Source: Pterois miles (lineage: Eukaryota; Chordata; Actinopteri; Perciformes; Scorpaenidae). Taken from it: 64,000 nt of DNA. Shown one piece after another: positions 1 to 10,872 of the stretch. The translations under genes were made by a program, and so were the position numbers. The stretch is taken from assembly GCA_947000775.1 (NCBI GenBank), contig CAMQGK010000552.1:2650501-2714500 (forward strand), given 5' to 3'. Positions within the stretch are counted from its first letter, which is position 1, and every line of letters starts with the position of its first letter. A model generated the notes under the pieces. The model was not told the DNA's origin and did no database searches. It saw only the letters and a list, made by a program, of their open reading frames with translations.

Positions 1-5
1 ACTAT

Positions 6-360
6 TAGAGGTTGACCGATATAGGTTTCTTATGGCTAATGAAATTTCATAAGTAAACATTTATTGAACAACATTTATGGTCTGTCTCTCTAATCTGCAT
101 TTTGTGTCTGCATGGTTTCTCCCAGTTAGGATGCTGTTCTCATGTACTCTTGCAAAGTTAGTGGCTCACTGGGCTACATGTACTGAGGTCTGCTGGTAGA
201 ACGGCAGTTTGATTGACAAAACGGGTGGTGTCATGTTCTACAGCAACAACACTGGGCTGCCTGCATTTGTGTCCTGCTTGCTTATCGGCCAATGCTGATT
301 ATGAAAAAAATGTAAAAAAAAAATCAGCCCTATTAATCAGCTCGGTTGCAAAATAGGGTA
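6..360. repeat. degenerate dispersed repeat remnant
   Basis: The stretch begins with a TAGAGGTTGACCGATAT-like sequence, a head typical of short hAT-type elements in fish. It ends in an A-rich region near an ATCAGCCCTATTAATCAGC segment. A similar head (AGAGATTGACTGATAT) recurs near 41023. No clear target duplication is visible, so boundaries and family are guesses. It lies in camsap2 intron 2. Confidence 0.3.
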
Positions 361-367
361 AATTAAA

Positions 368-629
368 GTATCGTATTTTTTGCACTATAAGGCGCACCGG
401 ATTATAAAACGCATTAAGCGAAACAAAACGGTCAAACTTAATTCAATTCATTTAATAACTCAATAACTTCAATAACTCTCAACATTTTCAGTTATAACAC
501 ATGAAATACAAAACAATACACTCACTTTTCAGTTCATTCCTCTTCCACAAATCCATCAAATCCGTCATCATCAGTGTCTGAGTTAAACAGTTGGGCGATT
601 TTAAGTGTGCCTTATAGTGTGAAAAATAC
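368..629 (-). mobile_element. deletion-derived DNA transposon with a transposase C-terminal tail
   Basis: Inverted ends are visible: GTATTTTTTGCACTATAAGGC on the left and the complement of GCCTTATAGTGTGAAAAATAC on the right. Between them the minus strand keeps a short open stretch (602 down to 534) that reads KIAQLFNSDTDDDGFDGF, then an acidic end and a stop. That acidic NSDT-type tail resembles the C-termini of pogo-like DDE transposases in fish, from memory. The rest of the transposase gene is gone, so this is a non-autonomous remnant. A second piece of the same interior lies at 37683-37775. Confidence 0.6.
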
Positions 630-1841
630 AGCAAATTTAATGAAAATGATATATAATAAAGGAGTGGAGGAATGCTAAAAGAGGAGGAATGAATAAAGAT
701 GGAGCGTGCGACTAAAGTAAGGAAATGGGAATGAAAAGGGACGGAGGAAGGAAGGTGTTTGGGAAATGTTATTGAAGGGCAAGATGGATACAAAGGGAGG
801 CACAGGACGATGTTGGGGCAGTGGCAGAGTGATTGTAAGGATAAAAAAAAAAAAAGTAGTTTCACACTCTTCCAGCAGCTCATTTTCACATTCACAACAA
901 CCTGCTTAGTCACATGCACACACCCAAACACACATTGTCCCTTTTCGGCAAACCATTCAGTCATGAACTGTTAGAATCGAGTTAAAATCAAATGTAAAAC
1001 CCTTATTCAGCTCTGGACTAGAAAATAAACTCAGTGATCCTGCAGACCAGACAGTAATGCATGAGAATCCCTCAGGTTCATGGCACAAGCTGTGGGTGCT
1101 GTTGTGTTAAGAAGCTAGAAAGCACGGACACACACATGCACACACACAAAACAGGAGATAAGATTGTACAAAAATACCTGTTGCCTTCACAAACCTAAGT
1201 GGCTGAAATGTAAACCCTGACCAAACTTAAATAACTTTTGTATTTGCATAGATGGGAAATTAAAAGCAGCAAGACTCTACAAACAGACTGCAGGCAAACT
1301 GTGCTAATCGTGTCTCAATTGCAACTCAGTGAAGCAGTAAAGTCTCCTATTGAGACTTCGCCCCAAATAATGAGGATCCCTCATTCGCACACAACAGGAC
1401 GCCTGCAAAGTCATCTCTGAAGTGAGCTCCAACACAAAGACATAAAGACAGTGGATGCCTTGAGGTCTTGGTCTGCTTGTACTATTTAATTTTTATTTTC
1501 AATCCCTTGACAGGTTTGAAGAAGAGAAGTGAACAAATTACAAATGTCTTGTTTTCACCGATTTTCTGCATTGCTGTTTTGGTTTGATGTACTTGTTTCC
1601 TGGGTTGTAGTGATTTTGTATTATCTGTTTAATTAAATTTGGAAAATTGTTGTTGTTATCCGCAGTTGTAAAATGGATGGGAACGTCTTTCCAGCAATCC
1701 CTGTCATTGGATAAACGTTTTATAAACTATGCAGACAGAATAACTGCATTGATCACAGTCAGTAGCAAGTCTGATAAGATTATTAAGGTTTATTAGATTA
1801 ATTTTCTGTTTCTTTTTATTCATCTCTTTGAGCAAAACTAT

Positions 1842-2205
1842 GGTTGCAACTAATGATTATTTTCATTGTTGATTAGTCTGTCGGCCATTTTCTGGATTAA
1901 TCGATAAGTTGTTTGGTTTATAAAATGTTAGAAAATGGTTAAAAATGATGATAAACGATTCCTAAAGCCCAAGACGACGTCCACAAATGTCTCACTTTGT
2001 CCACAACTCAAAGATATTCAGTTTGCTTTCACAGAGGAGTAAAGAAACCAGAAATTATTCACATTTAAGAAGCTGGAATCAGAGAATTTTGACTTTCCTT
2101 TAAAAAAATGACTCAAACCGATAAAACAATTATCAAAATAGTTTAACAGAACATTTAAAACAAAATTTAATAGTTGATGACTAATCGATTCATCGTTTAT
2201 TAAAG
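1842..2205 (+). repeat. hAT-like short interspersed element, copy 1 (diverged)
   Basis: The copy starts GGTTGCAACTAATGATTATT and includes the segments GTTTATAAAATGTTAGAAAATGG and AAGAAGCTGGAATCAGAG. The same segments occur in the cleaner copy at 55131-55453 and, in reverse orientation, near 12113-12460. It has no coding capacity. Ends are too decayed here to show a target duplication; the family assignment rests on the 55131 copy. Confidence 0.6.
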
Positions 2206-2700
2206 TCATTTTCTATTTCTATTTATTCAGCTCTTTATAGGTGCCTATGTTGACTTTTCAAAATAAAATACCTTGACAGGAGGCAACTCTGAAACAGCAA
2301 AAAAAAAGTTTCCTGTCCAAAACTTATTTTATATATGTAACCAGTTATGATGCAGCAACATAAATATGTGAATGTCACCACTTCCTGTTGTGCAGAACGT
2401 CTTCTTTCCTGGTTAACTAACACTGTGTGATGGACTGAGGACAGATGTCTCAGGGGAAAGGAAAAGTCACTATCACTGTACGATACAGGAATGGTATCAA
2501 AAACTACTTTTGGGTTTTCTCAAAAAAGAGTTGGACGAGTTCATAAATACTATGACCACTATGACATCATAATAACTTGATGCACACAAGTCAAGAAGTT
2601 TTTGCACACAAGCCAACAAAGTGATTAATGTACTGTATATCCCAACCACTATCTCGACAGCACCCCTGAAATAAAAAGGTTATTTACAAATCTCTCTTAC

Positions 2701-5700
2701 CATTTGCAAAGGCCTCTTTCGAAGGTCCCTTTCGGTGACCAGCCTCTCCTGGTCGGTGACATAGAGTCCACGCTGAGCCAGCGCCTGAATGACGGCATCG
2801 TGGCCCAGCAGGGGTTTGGCAGCGTCACTCTTCAGGATGATGCTGCCGGCCCGGCAGTAGAGGTCCGCAGAGAGCAGGAGGCTGGCCACGGGAGGCTTCA
2901 GATGCTCCTGCTCATACTGGTCTGTGTAGAAGGGGTCCCTCAAGTCTGCTGGGATGCTGTCTGTAGGATGGAGGGGAGAAAGTGGGATTCTGGGTAAGAG
3001 ATGGGCAGGCTTAATGAGAGGAACATGCTACCAATATGTTTCATTTGAGGCATATGAATCATTTGCACTTAAAATGAGGGCACGACCAACACAATTACTA
3101 ACTTCCTACATCAACAAAACTGAGGATTCAAGCTCTAAAATATGGAAAACAGGAATTTAAATTCTGTAGCAAGCAATGAAATTAAAAAGTGAAAACTCAG
3201 GTTAACTTGTGTGCTGTTTTGTTAAAATATTTTTCCACTCAGTGTCGATTCTCTGCCATGTGTGGCAAGTCTGCTTCATTTCTGACTGCCATGCTTTGAC
3301 GATATCTTGACGTGGTTACATGTGGATAGACCTTGGCGTTGCTATAGCAACTGCAGGAGGAGTGGAACCCGATCGATTCATCTAGTCTGTATCTCTGCAG
3401 CTTCCAGCTCCCTGGGAACACCCCTCTCACTGCCTGTCTCATCAAAGAGAGAGCCTGCATGCGTGTGTGCATCACCTCAAGCAAGTCCTCTGCAAGGGGA
3501 TAGTCCACAGATAATTCAAAAACCTTTTTTTTTTTTTTTATTGCTTTTGTGTAGTACCTTTCTTGCCAGTGTTTGCTGAACTAGGAAGCGTATTTATAAA
3601 CCACTGCTTGGCAAGACAAAATATGGGTATTGTACCGAAAATATCTGGGAGAGCCGAGACAATGCAAAGTCCTTCTTTTTCCACAACAGATTAAACAAAA
3701 AAAAAAAAAAAGCACGATTAACTGGTTTCAGTGGTGCTGCTGCTGCTGTATGAAAACATATCTGCACACACTCGAGATGCAGAGCTCACCACTGTGTCAG
3801 CAGCAAGAGAGTAGATGTTAATTTTGATAAATGCATGGGTGTATGTGGAGAAAAATGTGGCATGCAGTGACACCCCGACACGGCCGCCCATCCTCCAATA
3901 CACACAAAACAGTCAATGAATCACCTGCTTAGACTGACCATTATCAACAAGGTCACCTACAGATGGACTCTGTGTTATTATGAAGCAAAAATGCAGGCAG
4001 CAGTAGTAGCGACCTTTTCCCGTAAGTACTTCATTCATGTTATTGATTCTAACAAATAAATTAATCTTGCCCCCCTCCCTTCTGCCTACTCCACCGAGAG
4101 GTCAGAGGTCAAGCTGAGCTACTGAGCAACATGCCTGGAGCTGGTAGCATGTCAGCATTTGCTCAGATCACTTACAAACTGCATTTCATTTCATGACATT
4201 TTTTCTCAACATGCAGGCTTTTCTGAAGCCCAAATAGTGTCTTGGCTTGGCTGATGTTGTCACTGACTGTAATGCACCTGCTTAATAAAGATGACTATAA
4301 GATCAGCAATGTTTGTCCGTTGTGGCCCAGTTTACAGAGCTTAAAAATCACATTACTCTAACAACTTCAACTGAAAAACTACAAGTGTTCCCATCAATCC
4401 ACGGCCACCATTTCAGACAAAAAAGCACAATGTGCAAATATTTCATCAGATTCATTTGATCACACTGCAATTTTTTACTCCACTTGTTATTTATCTTCCA
4501 ATTTTTAATTACATTTGTAGTGATTTAGCTTTTATATATATGCATGGATGTCTGTGAAACATTGCTTCACATTCACAGCGCTCTAGTCTAGAGCAGAACC
4601 ACTGCTGTTTGGAGTTTAAAGGGGACATATTATGCTCATTTCCAGGTTCATATTTGTATTTTGGGTTTACTAGAACATTTTACATGTTCAAAAACCTATT
4701 ATTTTTCTCATACTGCCTGTCTGAATATACCTGTAATCACTGTGAAATGCTCTGTTTTAGCACCTGTCTGCAAAGATAGTTCTCAAGCTGTGTGCCAAAT
4801 ATTGTAATGAGCCTACATGTGGAAGAGGAGGGGGAGTCACGCCTGAATAGCTTGTTGAATCCCACATTTTCTGATTTAGGCAGCCCCCCCAAAAATGGAT
4901 TTCTGTCACAGTTTGTGGGTTGGTATTCGCTCCAGATACCCAAACGTATGTGCACAAGCACAGAAAAAGAGGGTTTTTAATGATGTGTGATCCTTAAATG
5001 CATTGAACAAGAGCATCTGTTAAGGGTATGTGGAGAGAATCGCACATATTCACTTTTGCTCCCAACACTTTACCCAGCATTCACACAGGACAGCTTCATA
5101 TCACAATGCATCTTCTCTGAGCTCTGCTTATGAACCAGAGTCGTATCACACATTAACCACTGGCATCAGTTTGTGCTTGATAGAAGATCTGCTGCACAGG
5201 CTACATCTTGCATCTACTAGAATGCATATTCTTGATGCCCTCCTGCATTGGTGTAATGAGGCAGATGCATGTGAAGTATTCAGAGCAGCGTAGGCAGCGA
5301 TCTGGAGATGAGCCCGCTCACTCTCTCTTCCTTGCACTCTCCCTCCGTCGCCCCCCCCCCCTCTCTCTGGAGAGCTATATTTTTGGAATCAGCCCATTTC
5401 ATTCAGTCCTGATTGAAAATACACTGAGGATCTGCAAGGAAGCTCATGTCTGCTGGGCTATATTACGACACGGTGCAAGGAATAATGTGCTCGTTGGCTA
5501 CAGCAGCAGAATAACATTATGTCTGTACTGTTCAGACAAACAGAGCTGTGCTCGTTATTTTAGAGCTGATGTGTTTAAACCTATATGAACATTATGCAGG
5601 TAGTACTGAAATAACTACAATACAGGGGGTCAAAATGAATAATATAAGGAATGGGAAATAACTATTTTAAGTCTTTAGATGGCCCCACTAAATAGATGGT

Positions 5701-8700
5701 TTTGTTGTTGTAGTTTTGAATTATCTTTTATCAGTATTTCTTGCTTTCAGTCATATAAAGTGCAATCATAAACCATTAACTGGGGGCCAACAAGTCTGAG
5801 CAGGCAAAATAAATTCTGATAAAAGAAAATGAATAAGAGTATTTCTAAGCTCCAATTTACACTTTGAACTATGTAGATCTGAAACGTGGTGAACTGCACA
5901 ATGACCGTATTTACGAGGCCCCTCACAAAGTGATCTGCCTCAGGACTCAGCTTTAGACCAAATTCATTCCCACTTCACTGTAAGTAGTCACAACAACGGC
6001 CTTGTTAAAGCCCAAACTGCTGCTCATTTTTCATTTTATTTCACCAGTGAAGTGGTGCATCTTTCCAAACATCAATCAAGTTGGCTATTAAGCCAAAATT
6101 ACAACTCTGATTCAGGTAAATGACAAACATTTAGTTACTGTAATCAAGTTCATATACAGTCACAGGGTGTCTGCAGGATATGATATGTGTCACATGGAAA
6201 AAAAAGCAAAATTACGACACTGAGTGATACTTAATAGTAATACTTGATAAAAGAACTGATCATCCTATATACAGTTTAATAAAAGGCTGCCGTTAACACA
6301 GCGTGTCCCTTCAGGCATTTTCTGATAAATTAATCTCAGAGAACAATAAATATGAGTATGATGAGATTACATAAACAGGAATGTTATGCATATGTTGCAG
6401 GGAGTTTTCTGATATGACAGATCAGTTCACTCAGATGAGTGTTGGGAAACGCAACCAAAGTGTGACATACATACTGTAGGTACGGTCTGAGCTATTTTAG
6501 ATGCACGGAGAGCATGTATTGTATGAGATTTTCAAGAATTAAGTATTTCATTGTGCTTTATTAGGTTTGTAGCACAGCATGTAGATTAATAACTAATAAA
6601 ATTAGCTGTGGCAGTGGTAATATAGAAATGATAGAAGTGCAGGAAAATGTAGGTATATTTTCTTCTCTTGGCCATATTTAGTGCACAGTAGAAGCATCAT
6701 GCCAATCAAACCAGTTACTGCACATAAATGGCTCAGGAGGAGAGTGATCTTATGCCCCTCTGTTCCCACTGATGCCACCTTATCAGCTCTGTCACCAAGC
6801 ATAACATACAGTCAATGTCATGTGCCGTGGAGTACTTTAGCTTTAAAAGACTGTCCTGTAAAACAACGGCACACTTGCTGGGATTTCAAAATGCTACCTG
6901 CTCCACTCATCTTATTTGCATTTTAGCTGATTAAGGGTGAAAATCAATGCCATAACCAAGTGACAGACATCACAATTTAACACATTTCCACTCTGGAGGC
7001 TAAGAATTCTCATTCTTATTATATGAGTTGGGTTGTAACAGAGACGTTGCTGGACAGAGTTGAGTTACTGTTACTGTAAATCTATGTTGTTGCAATTCCC
7101 ACTGGTGGACAACAGAGGGTGAGAAAAGTTATACACTACACAAAACACCTTTGGTAATTTGGTAGTTTATAAAAGAGCACATCAATCCATCCATGATCAT
7201 ATTGATACAGTATCGTGGTTGTACAATGAAATACATTTCACAATACAAAACGGTTACCTGTGAATGCACGTTCCATTTCAGTTTGCCATTAATTTATACA
7301 ATAAAACTTCATAAAAGCACAATTTTTCAGCATTCAGAGTGTTGAACCTTTTGCTTTGCAGCATAGTCTAACAAAAGCAACTAGATGTGGAGACAAGACA
7401 AGGATATTCAGTCTCAGTTAAACAACCACAGCACTACATCTGAATCAGTTTTGAAGCCTAGGATGACGGTGTGCCTCTGAGTCAAGCCTCTTCTCTATGT
7501 GTTATCCATACTAGTCAGATAATCACACTGATTTTCCATTTTGTTCTTACTACACTGTTGAAAATGTGGGCGGCAATTACATTCCCAGCATTACGTCTCA
7601 ATTAAACCTGCAGTAGGCAGAAGGTTTTTGGCATCATTGGGCAAAAAGTCCACAATAACCTTTCAGCATATTGTACTTCAAGTGTTCCTCCTCCTGTTTT
7701 CAGGTTTTACAAAAATCTAGCCTGTGTGAACCAATCACAGGTTACTTCAGAGAGAGAGAGAGAGAGCGTTCTTATTGGCTGTTCATTCAACGGGGCAGCC
7801 GTCAATCACTCGCGAAGCCTGATCAAACAGTTAAACTAGCCAATGCTGATCAAATATGAATTAATATTCCGTTATTACAATGCCTATTTCTCACTTCAAA
7901 TGTTTTCAGAAACATCTTGTAGTTACTGTTTAGCTGTTAAATGAGAAAGTTTGCTCCAGCTGGTGGGCGGTGCTTGGTTTTTCTTCAACAGATCTCAACA
8001 TGGCAGCCAGGTCACAAACTTTCTCTTTTTACAGCCAAACAGTAACTACAGGATGTTTCAGAAAACAGTTTAAGATGAGAAATAGTCATTACTGTAACAG
8101 AATGTTGATTCATATTTGATCAGTGCTGCCTAATTTGACCGTTTGATCAGTTTGTGAGTGATTGACAGCTGCTCAGGGACGGCAGGCTCCAGCTCTGCTC
8201 TGATTGGTTGTTTTCCTCCCGTCTATGAAATCTTGCAGATGCCATTAGGGGCACTGGAGGACGCAGAGGAACATGACTTTTTTCAGATTACCTGTCTCAT
8301 GTACTACGGTCAGGATATAGTGACTGTTTTATAAAAATAACTTTTTAAAAATCATATTTACTCTAATTCTACCCACTGCAGCACTGCGGGTTAGTTCATA
8401 TTAGTAGTACTAAAAAGAAAACCACTTCTGACTTCCTTTTCATTGCGAAACTGATTTTAAAGTACTGTTGATTTTTGTCTTATGGTTACTAAAGACAAAC
8501 CTTTTAATTCACCCCAAATTACTGTTAACAACTATGTCATTTGTGTACTATAAAACCTGGTGACAACGTATAAAAAATTCCTCGTGATGCATCTCTTTCT
8601 AAATGTGGATGCTGTTCCCTGAAGGTGACACCATTAGGACAACTTCTCCTCCACGTCTCTACACTGACTACTCCCTTTCCATAGGATAACATATTTATAT

Positions 8701-9167
8701 GCTGATCACTGAGATCCAAAAACAGGAAACTGGTTTTATCTTTCCTCTTGGGATAATATGTATTGTCTTTCCAACTGGCAATTCATTTAAGATGGTCTGC
8801 ATGGGGCAACACAACACAATGTTGTTTGTGGACTAAATTGGTTTTACTCTGATGGAAAATCACTGTGGTATTTTTATAGGGCATACTAGTAGAGAATACT
8901 ACCCTGTTTTAGTGTCTGACTACGGGCACATTTTACATGCATTATGCATTAACTAAAATGCTATCAAACATGTATTAAAGCTATTCATGCAGCTTGCAGG
9001 TTATTATGTGGAGGTGCAGTAATGAACCTACCTGTCCCGTATGCTTTGGCCACCAGCCATGTGAGGCTGCAACAGATTTTGGCTCGGGAGAAGTCATAGT
9101 GCTCAAAAGATTTTATTGATGGAGCTACGAAGGTCTTCTTATCCCTGCCGTCCTGAACTTCGCCCAT
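2701..9167 (-). CDS. camsap2: CAMSAP2 N-terminal part, exons 1-2 (gene continues left)
   Basis: Calmodulin-regulated spectrin-associated protein 2 binds and stabilises free microtubule minus ends; only its N-terminus lies here. Coding exon 1 is complement 9032-9167 (ATG at 9167, 45 codons plus 1 nt, donor CAG|GTAGGT). Coding exon 2 is complement 2701-2960 (acceptor CTACAG, donor ATG|GTAAGA). Together they give 396 nt, ending in phase 0 after 132 codons. Residues HYDFSRAKI (23-31) and WLVAKAYGT (37-45), then DPFYTDQYEQEH, CRAG, ILKSDAAKPLLGHDAVIQAL and VTERDL, match the conserved region before and at the start of the CH domain. The start fits the usual CAMSAP2 N-terminus, which is shorter than that of CAMSAP1. 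The CH remainder, coiled coils and CKK domain lie outside the window. Intron 1 is 6.07 kb. Whether this is a teleost-duplicated copy (2a or 2b) cannot be told. Confidence 0.93.
4619..4980 (+). repeat. probable fish dispersed repeat
   Basis: The stretch begins AAAGGGGACATATTATGCTC, a head I recognise as common among short dispersed repeats in fish genomes, and continues with a TTTTTCTCATACTGCCTG segment. No clear inverted ends, target duplication or coding content is visible. The right boundary is approximate. Confidence 0.4.
7606..8383 (+). mobile_element. fold-back MITE with long inverted arms
   Basis: The left end reads ACCTGCAGTAGGCAGAAGG after a TTAA (7602-7605). The right end is the complement of GCTGCAGTGGGTAGAATTAG. 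Internal arms are also inverted: AACATCTTGTAGTTACTGTTT (about 7912) faces its near-complement AAACAGTAACTACAGGATGTTT (about 8037). A related 381-bp element with TTAA on both sides lies at 43200-43580. No transposase frame is present. The right flank here has TTAG rather than TTAA, so the end may be eroded. Confidence 0.6.
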
Positions 9168-9676
9168 ATTTCTCTCTGAATTGTAGCCTATTCTTCAACC
9201 CTATGAGGCAACACAAGGCGAAAGCATCCCACCACTGGAATTTCTTGGAAAACAATAAAATGATGAAATGCGGCGTCTTTCCGCAGACTATTCACAGGTC
9301 CTTTCACTCATACAAAGCTAGATTGGCTGCCGGTTTTTCGTCTTATTCAGTTTCGCTGACACAATGAGTCGCTCGTCTCATTGGCGTTTTCCATCCATAC
9401 TGATGTCTACCAGTTGAAATGGGCTTCGTCAGACCAAGCTGGGAAGGTTTCCTTGGATTTCAGAGGAAAAACTGCTCTTCAGCTGGAAGGGAAACAGACA
9501 TATTTCCATTTTTTGGGGTTCTCTTGAAGCAGACGGCTTCTCCCTTTCATGTCCATGTATTCTTGTATGGATAACGTAAGCGTTTGGCATTCCCTCCTCT
9601 ATTTTATCCTTTGGTGCCGTGGTGCGGTTTTCCTGCCGCACTGTGGCTCTCCTAGCCCAGCACCTTTGTTGCGAAA

Positions 9677-9688
9677 TGCGCATGCGCG
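9677..9688. promoter_or_regulatory. NRF1-type palindromic site
   Basis: TGCGCATGCGCG matches the NRF1 consensus YGCGCAYGCGCR at every position. NRF1 sites are typical of CpG-rich, TATA-less vertebrate promoters. It sits about 510 bp upstream of the camsap2 ATG on the minus strand and probably marks the camsap2 promoter. Binding is an inference. Confidence 0.6.
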
Positions 9689-10290
9689 AATGATACCTTC
9701 ACGTCTCCGGGAATGTTAAAATTTTTGTTTGTTCGTGTATTTTTTGGCCCTGTAGTGTATTGTATTTCGCTACCACGTGTTTAAAGTACTGTATTGTTGA
9801 AGAATGCACCGTATCTCTGTGATATGTTTACCTGATGACAGCGCACTAATTCAAACCTTGTCATTTAATGCCCTTATACCACATGGATACACAGCTTCAA
9901 TCTAAGATTTGAGTTTTTGGTGAGCATTTGAATGTAGCACGAAAAGAGGACAGCCTGCCTACAATTAGAAAACAAAAAACCCTGAAGGGTTTTAATAACA
10001 TAAATCCACATGTTCTCAACTTGACATACCTCGTTTTTGAGTTTCTGATTAACGTTACTGCACTGTAGCCTACATATGCCAGTAGTTTAATTACCTTGTA
10101 GACAGCTATGTTCAGTTCTCTAGCCACACCCCGCACCCTCAATGTAAACATGACATCCGATTAGACTTTTAATTTACATAACGCTGAAATGTTTTTTTCC
10201 AGATTTAATCAAAAACACGCAAAGAAAGCCTGTTATAAAGGAGCCGAATGACTGACGCGTATGGCAAAAAAAAAAAAAGTTTTTCCCCGA

Positions 10291-10326
10291 ACCACATTTC
10301 CCAACGTGCAAAGCAATATTACGTCA
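10291..10326 (+). promoter_or_regulatory. ddx59: ddx59 proximal promoter: ZNF143-like and CRE-like sites
   Basis: ACCACATTTCCCAACGTGC (10291-10309) resembles the ZNF143 (SBS) motif ACTACAATTCCCANNATGC with a few substitutions. TTACGTCA (10319-10326) is an ATF/CREB-type octamer. They lie just before a likely non-coding first exon with donor-like GAAG|GTAAGG (10364/10365) or GGAG|GTATGT (10381/10382). The coding exon follows an acceptor at 10853-10854. Function is inferred from position and motif similarity. Confidence 0.45.
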
Positions 10327-10872
10327 TCAGTCTGCGCCAGTGATTGTTTTGAACTGTTGGAAGGTAAGGCGTTGGAAGGAGGTATGTGTAACGTAAATAC
10401 TGTATTTTTAAGTTAATTGAGATATTCATGAGTCAGTTATGGCCGAATTGCGGATTTACAAATGGTATTTCAAAATACACGAGAATGCGAAAGCTTTTGA
10501 CTCGTTCGCAATGGCAGCCAAGAGTTAACGTTGTATTTGTCTTTGTGAAACTGTAATTTCGTCAATGGACGAAAATCTCGTTTACAGAAGGAAACCGTGG
10601 TTCGTTTATTCTTCCAGGAATATGGCTTTTGGCTGATATTTAAGGTGGATTTAACATGCGTTTTAAATGGCAAAAAAGCAAGGCAAATTATTTTCATTAC
10701 TATTAATAACTATGTTATTGCTTTAACGTTAAGCAGTACAAACCCAAACCAGAGATTCCACCTATTTTGAGAAGTTGTTGTTACAAGAAAAAGCTAAGGC
10801 TAAAAATCTTTGACATAAACTTAATGATTGCATCTTTTTCTCTGATGTTCACAGGTTAAGAAACCATAAAAC

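Larger units (their letters stand above)
1..2700 (-). other. camsap2: camsap2 intron 2 (partial)
   Basis: This is the intron downstream of camsap2 exon 2, running off the left edge. Apart from the repeats listed at 6-360, 368-629 and 1842-2205, I see only AT-rich sequence and short low-complexity tracts (A-run near 842-854). No further camsap2 exon is recognisable. The minus-strand open frame at 488-964 overlaps the transposon remnant and has no other support as a gene. Confidence 0.6.
2961..9031 (-). other. camsap2: camsap2 intron 1
   Basis: This 6.07-kb first intron holds the repeats listed at 4619-4980 and 7606-8383, an A-run at 3696-3711, a C-run near 5350 and a short GA microsatellite at 7750-7767. 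Long first introns often carry enhancers, but I cannot identify any conserved element from one sequence. The short open frames on either strand (for example 5208-5588 plus) show no recognisable protein and are treated as chance. Confidence 0.55.
9168..10340. promoter_or_regulatory. divergent promoter region between camsap2 and ddx59
   Basis: camsap2 reads left from 9167 and ddx59 reads right, with its non-coding first exon probably near 10340-10385. The interval must hold the camsap2 5' UTR and both promoters. Visible candidates are an NRF1-type palindrome at 9677-9688 and, close to ddx59, a ZNF143-like site (10291-10309) and an ATF/CREB-type TTACGTCA (10319-10326). No TATA box is evident for either gene. 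Transcription start sites are inferred only. Confidence 0.55.

Noticed and set aside
488..964. 158-codon minus-strand open frame
   Set aside because: It crosses the transposon remnant at 368-629, has low-complexity Phe/Ser/Leu content and resembles no protein family.
2680..2997. Plus-strand frame 2704-2997
   Set aside because: It is the antisense shadow of camsap2 exon 2.
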